Assembly: GCA_018970485.1 (NCBI GenBank)
Contig: JAGWWH010000019.1
Span: forward strand, 1-34,433
Direction: 5' to 3'
Source of the DNA: Pseudomonadota bacterium
GTDB taxonomy: Bacteria > Pseudomonadota > Alphaproteobacteria > Rickettsiales > UBA1997
DNA: 34,433 nt
How positions within the stretch are numbered: position 1 is the first letter of the stretch; the number at the start of each line of letters is the position of its first letter. The notes under the pieces were generated by a model. The model had not been told where the DNA came from. It searched no databases and worked only from the letters and a program-made list of their open reading frames with translations. This document shows positions 14,367-23,039 of the stretch, one piece after another. Both the position numbers and the translations under genes were made by a program.

Positions 14367-14468
14367 TTTTCTTAAAATTAGTTTTACAGGGTTTGACTTT
14401 TTCTTCCCCTCTACTCAAGTTGCGCGCGCTTTTTTCTCGCCCCCATCTTTAAATCAAACAAAAAACAA

Positions 14469-15746
14469 ATGCGTTATCTAGCCTTAACTAACAAGGATCG
14501 AGCAGAAATGCTTGCTGCCATCGGCGTATCTTCCATTGATCAACTTTACGACGCCGTTCCATCAGAATTTTTGTTAAAAAAACCAATCGAAAATTTACCA
14601 AATCACCAAGGTGAATTAGAGGTTGAAAATATTTTAAAATCTTACGCGAACAAAAATCGCGCCGCCTCTGAAGGTCCATTTTTTTTAGGTGCTGGATGCT
14701 ACAAACATCACGTTCCTGCTACTGTCGATCATTTAATTCAACGCTCAGAATTTCTTACTTCTTACACCCCTTACCAACCAGAAATTTCGCAAGGAACTCT
14801 CGCGGTAATTTTTCAATTTCAGAGCATTATTGCACTACTTACCGGAATGGAAGTTGCCAACGCCTCAATGTATGATGGCGCCACTTCAATGGGCGAAGCC
14901 TGTTTGATGGCAATAAGAATTAAATCGGGTCGTAAGAATATCGCCATATTCGGAAATGTTCATCCAGATTATCTGGAAGTGACTAAAACCTCACTCGATT
15001 TGCACGACGCAAAATTGGTTTCAGAAATCGATGAATCATGCGCGGCTGTAGTGGTTCAATATCCTGACTTTCATGGTGAAATCGGTGATTTAGACGAAGT
15101 CAGAAAACAATGTGACTCAGTTGGGGCTCTATTAATCTGCGTCACAAATGAAATTCTTTCTCTCGGTTTATTAGAAGCTCCTAAACAAGCTGATATCTGC
15201 GTTGGCGAGGCCTCTTCGATCGGCGTTGGTTTAAACTTCGGAGGCCCACTTTTAGGTTTCTTCGCCTGCAAAAAAGAATTTGTACGACAAATGCCTGGCA
15301 GAATCTGTGGTGCAACTGTTGATGTTGACGGCAAACCAGGTTATGTCCTTACTCTAAACGCCCGCGAACAACATATTCGTCGCGAAAAAGCGACTTCAAA
15401 CATTTGCTCAAATCAAGGTTTGTGCGCAACGGCATTTACAATTCACGCTTCGCTGCTCGGCGAAATCGGTTTCAAGCAACTAGCTTTAATCAATCACAAG
15501 AAGGCTTGCGACTTGGCGGATGAATTACAAAAAGTTAAAGGCGTCAAAATTTTGAACCAAAATTTCTTCAATGAGTTTAGTGTTGAACTTAGTAAAGACG
15601 CATCTGAAGTGAATAAAAAACTGCTCGCCAAAAACATCATCGGCGGCTTTGCCCAAGGAAATAAAATGATTTTAGCGGTTAACGAACTAACCAGCCAAGA
15701 CGACATCAAAAGCCTTGTTTTGGCTTTAAGTGAGATTTTGAACTGA
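14469..15746 (+). CDS. gcvPA: glycine dehydrogenase (decarboxylating) subunit 1
   Basis: The 425-residue protein matches the N-terminal-type subunit of the split P-protein: 'MRYlaltnkDraeMLaaIGV.SidqLyda.P', 'FLGAGCYKHHVPATVDHLI', 'TPYQPEISQGTLAVIFQFQS', 'EVANASMYDGATS'. With the second subunit and PLP it decarboxylates glycine and passes the aminomethyl group to the H protein. It is slightly shorter than many homologues (about 445). It is divergent from the large candidate effector gene, with about 100 bases between them. No glycine riboswitch is seen in that gap. A GNAT gene separates it from gcvPB. The gcvT and gcvH genes are not in this window. Confidence 0.95.
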   Translation: MRYLALTNKDRAEMLAAIGVSSIDQLYDAVPSEFLLKKPIENLPNHQGELEVENILKSYANKNRAASEGPFFLGAGCYKHHVPATVDHLIQRSEFLTSYTPYQPEISQGTLAVIFQFQSIIALLTGMEVANASMYDGATSMGEACLMAIRIKSGRKNIAIFGNVHPDYLEVTKTSLDLHDAKLVSEIDESCAAVVVQYPDFHGEIGDLDEVRKQCDSVGALLICVTNEILSLGLLEAPKQADICVGEASSIGVGLNFGGPLLGFFACKKEFVRQMPGRICGATVDVDGKPGYVLTLNAREQHIRREKATSNICSNQGLCATAFTIHASLLGEIGFKQLALINHKKACDLADELQKVKGVKILNQNFFNEFSVELSKDASEVNKKLLAKNIIGGFAQGNKMILAVNELTSQDDIKSLVLALSEILN

Positions 15747-15845
15747 GCAAAACCCAAGCTCTATTTTATCTTGGGAAAACTTCCCTGACTTGGCTTTGGA
15801 GTCTCTTTACGAATTATTAAAACAGCAAAATCCGCAACTAAAATA

Positions 15846-16310
15846 ATGTTAAAAAATCTGACTTTCAGAAAAGCACAATTAGCAGATTTGCCGCAAATTA
15901 TTGAAATGTTGGCGGATGATTTTTTGGGAAAATCACGTGAAAAATTTTCAAATTCTTTACCGGATTTCTATCTCAAAGCTTTTGAAGAAATTAACCAAAG
16001 CGCTGAAAATTTTTTGCTGGTAGTTGACAGCAAAGAAAAATCGGTTGTTGCCACAATGCAAATGACTTTCACGCCAAGCTTAGTGCGCCAAGGTTCTAAA
16101 AGATTAACAATTGAAGCGGTTCGCGTTCACAAAGATTTTCGCAACCAAAAAATTGGTGAAGCAATGATGAATTTTGCAATTGATGAAGCCAAAAAACGCG
16201 GCTGCAAAATTGCTCAATTCACTACGGACAAAGAGCGTATTGAGGCTCACAGATTTTACGAAAAACTTGGATTCCAAGCCACTCACTTGGGATTTAAAAA
16301 ACAAATTTAA
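15846..16310 (+). CDS. GNAT-family N-acetyltransferase
   Basis: The 154-residue protein has a typical GNAT layout: N-terminal 'lTFRKAqlaDLpqIieML', central 'TIEAVRVHKDFRNQKIGEAMM' containing the acetyl-CoA-binding (R/Q)xxxGxA/G-like loop, and C-terminal 'GCKIAQFTTDKERIEAHRFYEKLGFQ', where the 'A..FYEkLGF' helix is diagnostic. The substrate is unknown. It lies between the two halves of glycine dehydrogenase, with 20 bases to gcvPB, so it is probably in the same transcript. The ATG overlaps a TAA stop that ends a short open stretch (15757-15847) lacking a normal start codon. Confidence 0.9.
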   Translation: MLKNLTFRKAQLADLPQIIEMLADDFLGKSREKFSNSLPDFYLKAFEEINQSAENFLLVVDSKEKSVVATMQMTFTPSLVRQGSKRLTIEAVRVHKDFRNQKIGEAMMNFAIDEAKKRGCKIAQFTTDKERIEAHRFYEKLGFQATHLGFKKQI

Positions 16311-16330
16311 ACAACCAAATAACGCTCAAA

Positions 16331-17809
16331 ATGACATTTACTCCAAAAGAAATCGGCGGACTAAATCACGAAACCGAACTACTAATCAAACAATCGCGCG
16401 AAGGTGCTTGCGGCGTTGATTTGCCAGAAGTTGCTGATTTTTCTTTGCGTACTGGCCAAAAAAAACGCGACTCGATTGGGTTGCCTCAAGTCAATGAACC
16501 ACAAGTTATTCGTCATTTTGTACGTTTATCGAATCAAAATTATTCAATCGATGCCGGCTTTTATCCGCTTGGTTCATGCACAATGAAGCATAATCCACGC
16601 CTCAATGAAAAAATGGCTCGCTTACCCGGATTCGCCGATATTCATCCGCTGCAAGATCAATCTAGCGTTCAAGGCGCGCTCGAATTGATGTTTAATTTAC
16701 AAAACTGGCTTGCAACTTTGACAGGACTTGGCGCGGTTTCTTTAGCTCCAGCCGCTGGTGCGCAAGGTGAATTTTCAGGAATTTTGGTAATCAAAAAAGC
16801 ACATGAAAAAAAGGGAGAAGCTAGCACACGCAAAATCATTTTGATTCCAGATTCAGCGCACGGAACGAATCCTGCGACTGCCGCAATGTGTGGTTTTCAA
16901 ATCAAAGTTATTCCTTCTGATAAAGAAGGTTTAATTGATGTTTTATCTTTAGAGAAGTTGGTTGAGGAGTATGGAGAATCAATCGCTGGCACGATGATTA
17001 CAAATCCAAACACTTGCGGAAAATTTGAAAAAAATATTAAGAAAATCGCTGACCTGATCCATTCTGTCGGCGGTTACTTCTACTGTGATGGCGCCAATTA
17101 CAATGCAATCGTAGGTAAAGTTAGACCTGCAGATATCGGCGTCGATGTGATGCATTTCAATTTACACAAAACTTTCTCAACTCCACATGGCGGCGGCGGA
17201 CCTGGTTCTGGACCAATCGCAGTGCGTGCTGAATTAGCGGAATTTTTGCCAACCCCGCATGTAGCAAAAGAAGGTCAAACTTACAAACTTTATGCACCAA
17301 AAAATACTTGCGGCAAAGTAAAGGGATTTAACGGTCAATTCGGAATGCACATTAGAGCCTTAACTTACATGCTTTCGCACGGAGCTAACGGCTTACAAAA
17401 AGTCGCTGAAGATTCGGTAATTTCAGCAAACTACATTTTGGCAAAACTTAAAGATTACTATCACGTTCCTTTCGCCGGAAATTGCATGCATGAATGTTTA
17501 TTAACCGACAAAATCCAAAAAGAAAAAGGCATCTCAACCCTTGATGTTGCTAAGGCCTTGGTTGAGTACGGTATTCATCCAATGACAACTTTCTTCCCAC
17601 TAGTTGTTTCTGGCGCGATGTTAATTGAACCGACTGAAACCGAAAACAAAGAAACCATCGACGATTTCATTAATACGATGATCTTCATCGCAAAAGAAGT
17701 TGAGTTGGGACGCGGCGACAGATTTCATAACTACCCACTTAACACGCCAAGAAGAAGATTAGACGACGTTAAGGCCGCAAAAAATCCCGTAATAACTTGG
17801 TTTAACTAG
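16331..17809 (+). CDS. gcvPB: glycine dehydrogenase (decarboxylating) subunit 2
   Basis: The 492-residue protein is the PLP-binding subunit of the split P-protein. 'HFNLHKTFSTPHGGGGPGSG' contains the Schiff-base lysine (Lys280) in the family motif. 'YPLGSCTMKHNPRLNE', 'LAPAAGAQGEFSG' and 'DSAHGTNPATAAMCG' are also canonical. It completes the glycine-cleavage P-protein with gcvPA and feeds one-carbon metabolism. Its stop overlaps the GTG start of a pilin-like gene by one base (TAGTG), so an unrelated surface-protein gene is tied to its transcript. No ribosome binding site stands out, which is common across this window. Confidence 0.96.
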   Translation: MTFTPKEIGGLNHETELLIKQSREGACGVDLPEVADFSLRTGQKKRDSIGLPQVNEPQVIRHFVRLSNQNYSIDAGFYPLGSCTMKHNPRLNEKMARLPGFADIHPLQDQSSVQGALELMFNLQNWLATLTGLGAVSLAPAAGAQGEFSGILVIKKAHEKKGEASTRKIILIPDSAHGTNPATAAMCGFQIKVIPSDKEGLIDVLSLEKLVEEYGESIAGTMITNPNTCGKFEKNIKKIADLIHSVGGYFYCDGANYNAIVGKVRPADIGVDVMHFNLHKTFSTPHGGGGPGSGPIAVRAELAEFLPTPHVAKEGQTYKLYAPKNTCGKVKGFNGQFGMHIRALTYMLSHGANGLQKVAEDSVISANYILAKLKDYYHVPFAGNCMHECLLTDKIQKEKGISTLDVAKALVEYGIHPMTTFFPLVVSGAMLIEPTETENKETIDDFINTMIFIAKEVELGRGDRFHNYPLNTPRRRLDDVKAAKNPVITWFN

Positions 17810-18678
17810 TGAATAATTTGAGTTCAAAATCAGCTTTTTCTTTAGTCGAACTCTCAATCTCGTTGCTGATCATTAGCATCATCATGGCTGGAATAGCTGG
17901 AGGAATAAAAATGGTTACTTCAGCCAGATTGGCAAACGCTCGATCAATTACGGCAACTTCTCCGGTACCAAAAATTGAGGGCTTAATTGCTTGGTATGAA
18001 ACCTCTAGACTGCAATCTTTTCAACCGAATGAAAGCTTAGATGATGGCCAAATAACAGCTTGGTATGATGTCAGTCCTGGTTCAATCGTTAATAAAAAAA
18101 ATACCTTAATCAGAAACACCCCTTCAACTGCTGTTAGATACCAGCTTGAGGGCATCAACAAAATTCCAAGTATTTATTTTGATGGCAGCGGGAAGATTTC
18201 GATCGCAGATTTTTATCAAGGCACAACTACCCAAAATACAATATTTTTTGTCGCCAGACCTTACGCCTTACAAGCAAATACTGGAACCGTCATCGACTCT
18301 GGCAATGGCGCGATAACTACAACTTCAATATCTCTCGTAAATAACGGAATATACGCAAATTGGGGCTCGGCAGTATCTTACACAACAACCAACTGCTGTT
18401 CAACCAACGAGAATTATATTGTCGCATTTTATGGAAATGGCTCCTCCTCAAAATCATACTTAAACAATGCCACAACAATGACTGGGGGAGCGAATATTAA
18501 CCCAGGATCCTCTGATTTGCAGGGTCTAACAATTGGCGCAGATCACAACAATCTCCGCAACTTCACAGGATTAATTTCAGAAGTGATCATTTATAATCGC
18601 CCTCTCCAAGCTCAGGAAAGAAAAGACGTGATGAATTACCTAAGCCAAAAATACGGAATCAAAGTAATTGGAATCTAA
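17809..18678 (+). CDS. pilin-like protein with LamG-like C-terminal domain (copy 1)
   Basis: The 289-residue protein starts with a type IV prepilin/pseudopilin signal: 'SKSAFSLVELSISLLIISIIMAGIAGG', with the conserved Glu at +5 after the predicted prepilin-peptidase cleavage before Phe. The mature part looks like a concanavalin-A/LamG jelly-roll: 'GLIAWYETSRLQS', 'ITAWYDVSPGS', 'IPSIYFDGSGKI', 'NTIFFVARP', 'LTIGADHN', 'FTGLISEVIIYNRPLQAQERKDVMNYLSQKYGI'. Such domains often bind glycans, so surface attachment is a reasonable guess. The GTG start overlaps the gcvPB stop. A closely similar gene follows after one base. No other pilus or secretion genes are in the window. Confidence 0.85.
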   Translation: MNNLSSKSAFSLVELSISLLIISIIMAGIAGGIKMVTSARLANARSITATSPVPKIEGLIAWYETSRLQSFQPNESLDDGQITAWYDVSPGSIVNKKNTLIRNTPSTAVRYQLEGINKIPSIYFDGSGKISIADFYQGTTTQNTIFFVARPYALQANTGTVIDSGNGAITTTSISLVNNGIYANWGSAVSYTTTNCCSTNENYIVAFYGNGSSSKSYLNNATTMTGGANINPGSSDLQGLTIGADHNNLRNFTGLISEVIIYNRPLQAQERKDVMNYLSQKYGIKVIGI

Positions 18679-18679
18679 A

Positions 18680-19546
18680 ATGAAGAAATCTAGCCGCTCC
18701 GCCTTCACTCTGGTCGAACTTTCCGTATCGCTGATAATCGCCAGCATCATTCTTGGTATGGTCACTCAAGGAATAAAAATAGTCGCCTCATCAAGATTAA
18801 ATGCCGCAAGATCGATCACCTCAAGATCTCCGGTAAAAAGCATTTCAGGATTGGTTGCTTGGTATGAAACAACTTCGACAGATTCATTAAAAAAAAGTGA
18901 AACAGACGATCAAAAGCAAATCAGCGATTGGTACGACATCAGTCCCGATTCAATTCCGGCAAAAAAGAATAGCTTGATCAGAATAGCTCCTTCAGCCGCC
19001 GTAACTTACGAATCTGACGGAATTAATAAACTGCCGAGCATCAAATTTAACGGCACCAACAGAATCGAATTAGCAAATTTTTACCAAGGAAGCTCATCTC
19101 AGAACACTATTTTTATAGTCGCCAAACCTAGTAATATAAATACGACCATTCTCGACTCTTCTTCTGCCGCTAGCGCCACTACATCAATATCACAAAACTC
19201 TAACTCTATTAGATTAGACCTTGGCTCATCAGTTCCAACTGGAACGGCTACTGATCCAGTAAAAAACCTAATAAATGTGAGCTATATTGCTGTAATTTAT
19301 TTTAATGGATCGAGCTCCAAAGCCTATTTTAACAACGCTTTGGCAATGGCCGGAGGATCGACTATTAATCCAGGCAATTCGTCATTGAATGGCTTATCCG
19401 TTGGAGCAACTCGTAACAACACAACAAATTATTCTGGACTGATCTCTGAAATAATTATCTACAACCGACCGCTGCAAATTCAGGAAAGAAAGGATGTGAT
19501 GAGTTACTTAAGCAAGAAATACGGAATTTCTGTAGTCGGAATCTAG
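18680..19546 (+). CDS. pilin-like protein with LamG-like C-terminal domain (copy 2)
   Basis: The 288-residue protein is a tandem paralogue of the preceding gene: 'SRSAFTLVELSVSLIIASIILGMVTQG' as the prepilin signal, then the same block order ('GLVAWYETTSTDS', 'ISDWYDISPDS', 'LPSIKFNGTNRI', 'NTIFIVAKP', 'YSGLISEIIIYNRPLQIQERKDVMSYLSKKYGI'). The ATG at 18680 is chosen over an in-frame TTG 12 bases upstream. The central part (residues about 155-200) diverges most and the ends are conserved, as expected if the exposed region varies while the fold and assembly helix are kept. Confidence 0.85.
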   Translation: MKKSSRSAFTLVELSVSLIIASIILGMVTQGIKIVASSRLNAARSITSRSPVKSISGLVAWYETTSTDSLKKSETDDQKQISDWYDISPDSIPAKKNSLIRIAPSAAVTYESDGINKLPSIKFNGTNRIELANFYQGSSSQNTIFIVAKPSNINTTILDSSSAASATTSISQNSNSIRLDLGSSVPTGTATDPVKNLINVSYIAVIYFNGSSSKAYFNNALAMAGGSTINPGNSSLNGLSVGATRNNTTNYSGLISEIIIYNRPLQIQERKDVMSYLSKKYGISVVGI

Positions 19547-19638
19547 ACACCACTTAGCCAATTCCTTCAGCTTCATATTTCGACCTATCTTTGTTTATTT
19601 TTTGACAACACTACCAATCAATTAGCCAACAGTGTCTA

Positions 19639-20724
19639 ATGAAAATCATCTTCGATTACCAAATTTTTTCTGCGCAAAAACATGGTGGCATCTCACGCTA
19701 TTTTTGTAACCTAATTAAAGAAATTGGCCCCGAAGCAAGATTGCCGATCCAAAAACATCAAAATGAATATCTGATAAAAGAGCCCGAAATTGTTGATCTA
19801 CAAATCGGAAAAAAATCGCACTTAAACTTTTTCAAAAAATCTCCAGATCAAAATAAAGAAGTCACAAAAAAAATTCTTAATTCCGGCGATTTCGATATTT
19901 TTCACGCCACTTATTACGACAATTATTTTCTAGAATCTCTTGGTCGTAAACCATTCGTGATTACAATTCACGACATGATTTATGAATTATTTCCTGAGAT
20001 GTTTTCACTCAAAGATCGTCTGACGATTTTGAAAAAAGAATTGGCTCAAAAGGCTGATAAAATCATTGTCGTTTCCGAACAGACAAAAAAAGATTTACTG
20101 AAATTCATCGACATCAAAGAAGAGAAAATCGCCGTAATTTACCAAGCTTGTTCACTTGATGAGAGCTTAATCAAAAGCGTAGAAGTTCAAAAACCGCAGA
20201 AAGAATTCTTACTTTTCGTTGGCAATCGCAGCATTTACAAAAATTTTTATTTTATGCTTTCTGCGATTTCTGAAGTTTTGCAAAACAACCCCAACCTTGA
20301 ACTACTCTGCTTCGGCGCACTCTTCGACAAAAAAGAAAATCGCTTCATTGAGAATTTGGGATTAGAAAAAAAAGTCAGAGTAGTCTCTGGCGGAGATCGT
20401 GAGTTAGTAAGTTTATACAAGTCAGCTCTAGCCTTCATCTCACCATCTTACTACGAAGGTTTTGGTGTGACGATTTTGGAATCTTTCGCTTGCGGCTGTC
20501 CGGTACTTGCCGCCAAAGCCTCCGCCACTACCGAAGCCGCTGGAAATGCTGCACTTTATTTTGATCCAAAAGATCCTCAGGCAACCAAAAGCGCTGTTGA
20601 AAAAATAATCAGCGATTCTGCGCTCAGAGCTGACTTGGTCGCAAACGGCTACGAACAAAATAAAAAATTCTCTTGGCAAAAAGCCGCAACAGAAATGAAG
20701 CAAGTCTATCAAACAATTTTATGA
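19639..20724 (+). CDS. GT4-type glycosyltransferase
   Basis: The 361-residue GT-B enzyme has the N-terminal 'ifDyqiFsaqkhGGIsRYf.nLi' acceptor-side motif, 'FHATYYDNYFL', 'ITIHDMIYELFPEMF', 'ADKIIVVSEQTKKDLLKF', and the C-terminal nucleotide-sugar motif E273-G-F-G-V-T-I-L-E281 (Ex7E) in 'PSYYEGFGVTILESFACGCPV'. It probably adds a sugar during polysaccharide or glycan synthesis; donor and acceptor are unknown. The TTGACA at about 19598 could be a -35 element but no convincing -10 follows. The stop overlaps the next glycosyltransferase (ATGA), giving a two-gene unit. Confidence 0.92.
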   Translation: MKIIFDYQIFSAQKHGGISRYFCNLIKEIGPEARLPIQKHQNEYLIKEPEIVDLQIGKKSHLNFFKKSPDQNKEVTKKILNSGDFDIFHATYYDNYFLESLGRKPFVITIHDMIYELFPEMFSLKDRLTILKKELAQKADKIIVVSEQTKKDLLKFIDIKEEKIAVIYQACSLDESLIKSVEVQKPQKEFLLFVGNRSIYKNFYFMLSAISEVLQNNPNLELLCFGALFDKKENRFIENLGLEKKVRVVSGGDRELVSLYKSALAFISPSYYEGFGVTILESFACGCPVLAAKASATTEAAGNAALYFDPKDPQATKSAVEKIISDSALRADLVANGYEQNKKFSWQKAATEMKQVYQTIL

Positions 20725-21695
20725 CCCAATTTGCCCCAATCGCTTTCTTCTGCTTTAATCGCGCCGATAAAACTAAAATGGCTCTCGAAGCCTTGCTGGA
20801 AAACAACTCAGCGCAATATTCTGAGATTTTTATTTTCTGCGACGGACCAAGAAATATCAAAGATTTAGCCTCAATAAAAGCAGTTCACGAGGTAGTCGAT
20901 TCATTTCGCGGCTTCAAAAAAATCAACATCATCAAAAGAGAAGTTAATCACGGCTCGCAATTTTCGATAATTTTTGGCATCCAATCAGTCCTAGAAAATC
21001 ATGACTCGATCATTGTTGTTGAGGATGACATCGTCACTTCAAAAGATTTTCTAAACTTCACTAACCAGGCATTAGATTTCTACAAAGACGAAAAAGATGT
21101 CTGGTGCGTCAGCGGTTTTAATTATCCAAAAAATCTGATCAATTTTCCGACAGGCTATTCTGACGACATCTTCTTCGTTCGCGGCAAAAGCTCATCTTGG
21201 GGCTGGGGAACTTGGAAGGATCGTTGGCAAAAAATTGATTTTGAAATCAAAGATTATGCGGAATTCGCCAAAAATAAAAAACTGATCAAAGCCTTTAACC
21301 GCGCCGGCGGAAACATGTTCGACATGCTGCGCATGCAGAAGGAAAATCGCATCAATGCTTGGGACATTCAAATGTCTTACAGCATGTTTAAAAACGGTGG
21401 CTACACTGTTCACAGCAGCAAACCGTTAACAAAAAATATCGGTTTTGACGCCAGCGGCACGCACACGATTTCTGATTTAGATTTTGTAAATTTTGAGTTC
21501 GAAAATTTTTCTAATTTCAAACTGAAGAAGATGTCCGAACTCAACAATAACGCACCTGCAGAGGCTGCCTATTTATCTTTTCATCGCGATCCATTTTTTT
21601 TACTCAAATGGGCAAGATCAAAGAAAAAGAGAAAAAATTTTAAGTGGCTTGCTGTCGGATTTTTATTAGCTGAATTGCTCCATCTAATTTTCTAA
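20721..21695 (+). CDS. GT-A-type glycosyltransferase (GT2/GT13-like)
   Basis: The 324-residue protein begins 'MTQFAPIAFFCFNRADKTKMALEALL', the usual start of this family. It has a putative metal-binding acidic motif 'VVEDDIVTS' (E101-D102-D103), and 'SSSWGWGTWKDRW' and 'NAWDIQMSYSMFKNGGYTVHSSKPLTKNIGFDASGTH', all typical of a bacterial group related to eukaryotic GT13-like transferases. It ends with a short hydrophobic segment (FLLAELLHLIF) that may associate with the membrane. The ATG overlaps the stop of the GT4 gene, so the two probably act in the same glycan pathway. Confidence 0.88.
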   Translation: MTQFAPIAFFCFNRADKTKMALEALLENNSAQYSEIFIFCDGPRNIKDLASIKAVHEVVDSFRGFKKINIIKREVNHGSQFSIIFGIQSVLENHDSIIVVEDDIVTSKDFLNFTNQALDFYKDEKDVWCVSGFNYPKNLINFPTGYSDDIFFVRGKSSSWGWGTWKDRWQKIDFEIKDYAEFAKNKKLIKAFNRAGGNMFDMLRMQKENRINAWDIQMSYSMFKNGGYTVHSSKPLTKNIGFDASGTHTISDLDFVNFEFENFSNFKLKKMSELNNNAPAEAAYLSFHRDPFFLLKWARSKKKRKNFKWLAVGFLLAELLHLIF

Positions 21696-21705
21696 CTAAC
21701 TTCCC

Positions 21706-21770
21706 ATCACCCTTCGACAAGCTCAGGGTGACTCGCTCTCGATCCGTCATGCTGAGCTTGTCTAAGCATG
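21706..21770. repeat. paired-palindrome intergenic element (GACAAGCTC type)
   Basis: CACCCT-TCGACAAGCTC-AGGGTGAC is followed by a 13-base spacer and GTCATGCTGAGCTTGTCTAAGCATG. Each half is a palindrome, and the halves also pair with each other (GACAAGCTC with GAGCTTGTC; GTGAC with GTCAT). Similar sequences are dispersed repeats in many bacterial genomes. The element ends in the ATG that would otherwise be the upstream start of the next gene. Confidence 0.75.
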
Positions 21771-21788
21771 GCTCAATTATTCAAAAAA

Positions 21789-22934
21789 ATGCTAAAACTA
21801 AAAATCAAAAAAAAGCACGAGCTGCGCCTCGTCTACGGCCATCCTTGGATCTTCTCGAACGAAATTGAAAATTTTGCTGAGTTAAAAAACTTAGAAAAAG
21901 GCTCGCTCGTTGAAGTCGAAATTCAAAAAGGCGAAACTTGCGCCCTCGCTTATTTCAACCCTCAGAGCTTAATTTCTGGACGCATTTTAAGTCACAAATC
22001 TTCGGAAAAAGTCGACGAAGATTTTTTCATCAGAAGAATTTTAAAGGCCAAAGCTCTGCGCGACAAATTTTTCGACAAACCTTTTTATCGCCTAGTTCAC
22101 TCTGAAGCTGATTTTCTTCCCGGCCTTGTGATTGACTTATTCGGCGATGTTATTTCTTGCCAGATTTCAACTGCCGGAATGGAAAAACTTTCACCACTTT
22201 TAATTGCTGCACTCGAAAAAATATTTCCTAACGCCGCAATTATTTTCCGTAATGACATCGAAATGAGGCGCTACGAAGGCTTGGAACTCGAGACCAAAGT
22301 CATCAAAGGTGAAATTCCCGAAAAAATCGAAATCGAAGAAAACGGAATTAAATATTTGATCGACGTAAGAAACGGACAAAAGACAGGCTGGTTTTTTGAT
22401 CAAAGAAAAAATCGCGAATTTGTCGCTTCAATTTCCAAAAATTGTGATGTGCTTGACGCCTTCTGCTATCTGGGTGGATTCGGTTTTAACGCATTAAAAG
22501 GCGGCGCAAATTCAGTAACTTTTGTCGACTCTTCTGCCGTCGCTCTTCCTTTGCCAGAAAATGCAACATTCATTCACGAAAAAGTTTACGCACTTTTAGA
22601 AAGCGCTGAATTCCAAAAAAGACGTTTCGATATCGTTTTGCTTGATCCGCCAGCCTTCGTCAAAAGCAAAAAAGATTTTTTCTCAGGCATGAAAGGCTAT
22701 GAAAAATTGATCAAACTTTCGGCGAGTTTAGTGAGAGAGGGTGGAATTTTGATGCTCAGTTCTTGTTCGCATCAAGTTACGCAGCAAGACCTTATCAACG
22801 CAGCAAATGACGGCTTTCGTAAGTTAGGTCGCAAAGCGAAATTGATCAGAAGTTTTGGCGCCGATATTGATCACCCGATTCATCCCGGATTGAGAGAAAG
22901 TGAGTATTTGAAATCGATTACCTTTTCACTGTAA
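21789..22934 (+). CDS. rlmI: class I SAM-dependent rRNA methyltransferase, RlmI-like
   Basis: The 381-residue protein has an N-terminal PUA-like domain ('LKIKKKHELRLVYGHPWIFSNEI'), an RlmI-type middle region ('FYRLVHSEADFLPGLVIDLFGDV') and a Rossmann methyltransferase core: 'VLDAFCYLGGFGFNALKGGA' (SAM site), 'DIVLLDPPAF' (Asp286), 'LSSCSHQV' (motif VI cysteine). RlmI methylates C1962 of 23S rRNA. The region after motif I is shorter than in E. coli. An upstream ATG at 21768 lies inside a palindromic repeat, so the ATG at 21789 is preferred. The orthology to RlmI is probable, not proven. Confidence 0.85.
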   Translation: MLKLKIKKKHELRLVYGHPWIFSNEIENFAELKNLEKGSLVEVEIQKGETCALAYFNPQSLISGRILSHKSSEKVDEDFFIRRILKAKALRDKFFDKPFYRLVHSEADFLPGLVIDLFGDVISCQISTAGMEKLSPLLIAALEKIFPNAAIIFRNDIEMRRYEGLELETKVIKGEIPEKIEIEENGIKYLIDVRNGQKTGWFFDQRKNREFVASISKNCDVLDAFCYLGGFGFNALKGGANSVTFVDSSAVALPLPENATFIHEKVYALLESAEFQKRRFDIVLLDPPAFVKSKKDFFSGMKGYEKLIKLSASLVREGGILMLSSCSHQVTQQDLINAANDGFRKLGRKAKLIRSFGADIDHPIHPGLRESEYLKSITFSL

Positions 22935-22949
22935 TTATCAAACTCTCCG

Positions 22950-23036
22950 CGTCATCCCCGCGAAAGCGGGGATCTAGGAGATCTAATCACCTACTCCGAG
23001 CGCGCTATTCTGGATTCCCGCCTTCGCGGGAATGAC
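22950..23036. repeat. paired-palindrome intergenic element (CCCCGCGAA type)
   Basis: GTCATCCCCGCGAAAGCGGGGATC and, 34 bases later, GGATTCCCGCCTTCGCGGGAATGAC form two hairpins in inverted orientation, so the whole can fold as one large stem. It lies between convergent rlmI-like and dxr genes and could terminate both. The same family recurs at 29427-29508 in the opposite arrangement. Confidence 0.8.
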
Positions 23037-23039
23037 AAA

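Noticed and set aside
14367-14468. Glycine riboswitch upstream of gcvPA
   Set aside because: The gap is about 100 bases, too short for the usual tandem glycine riboswitch, and no conserved core or paired helices were seen.
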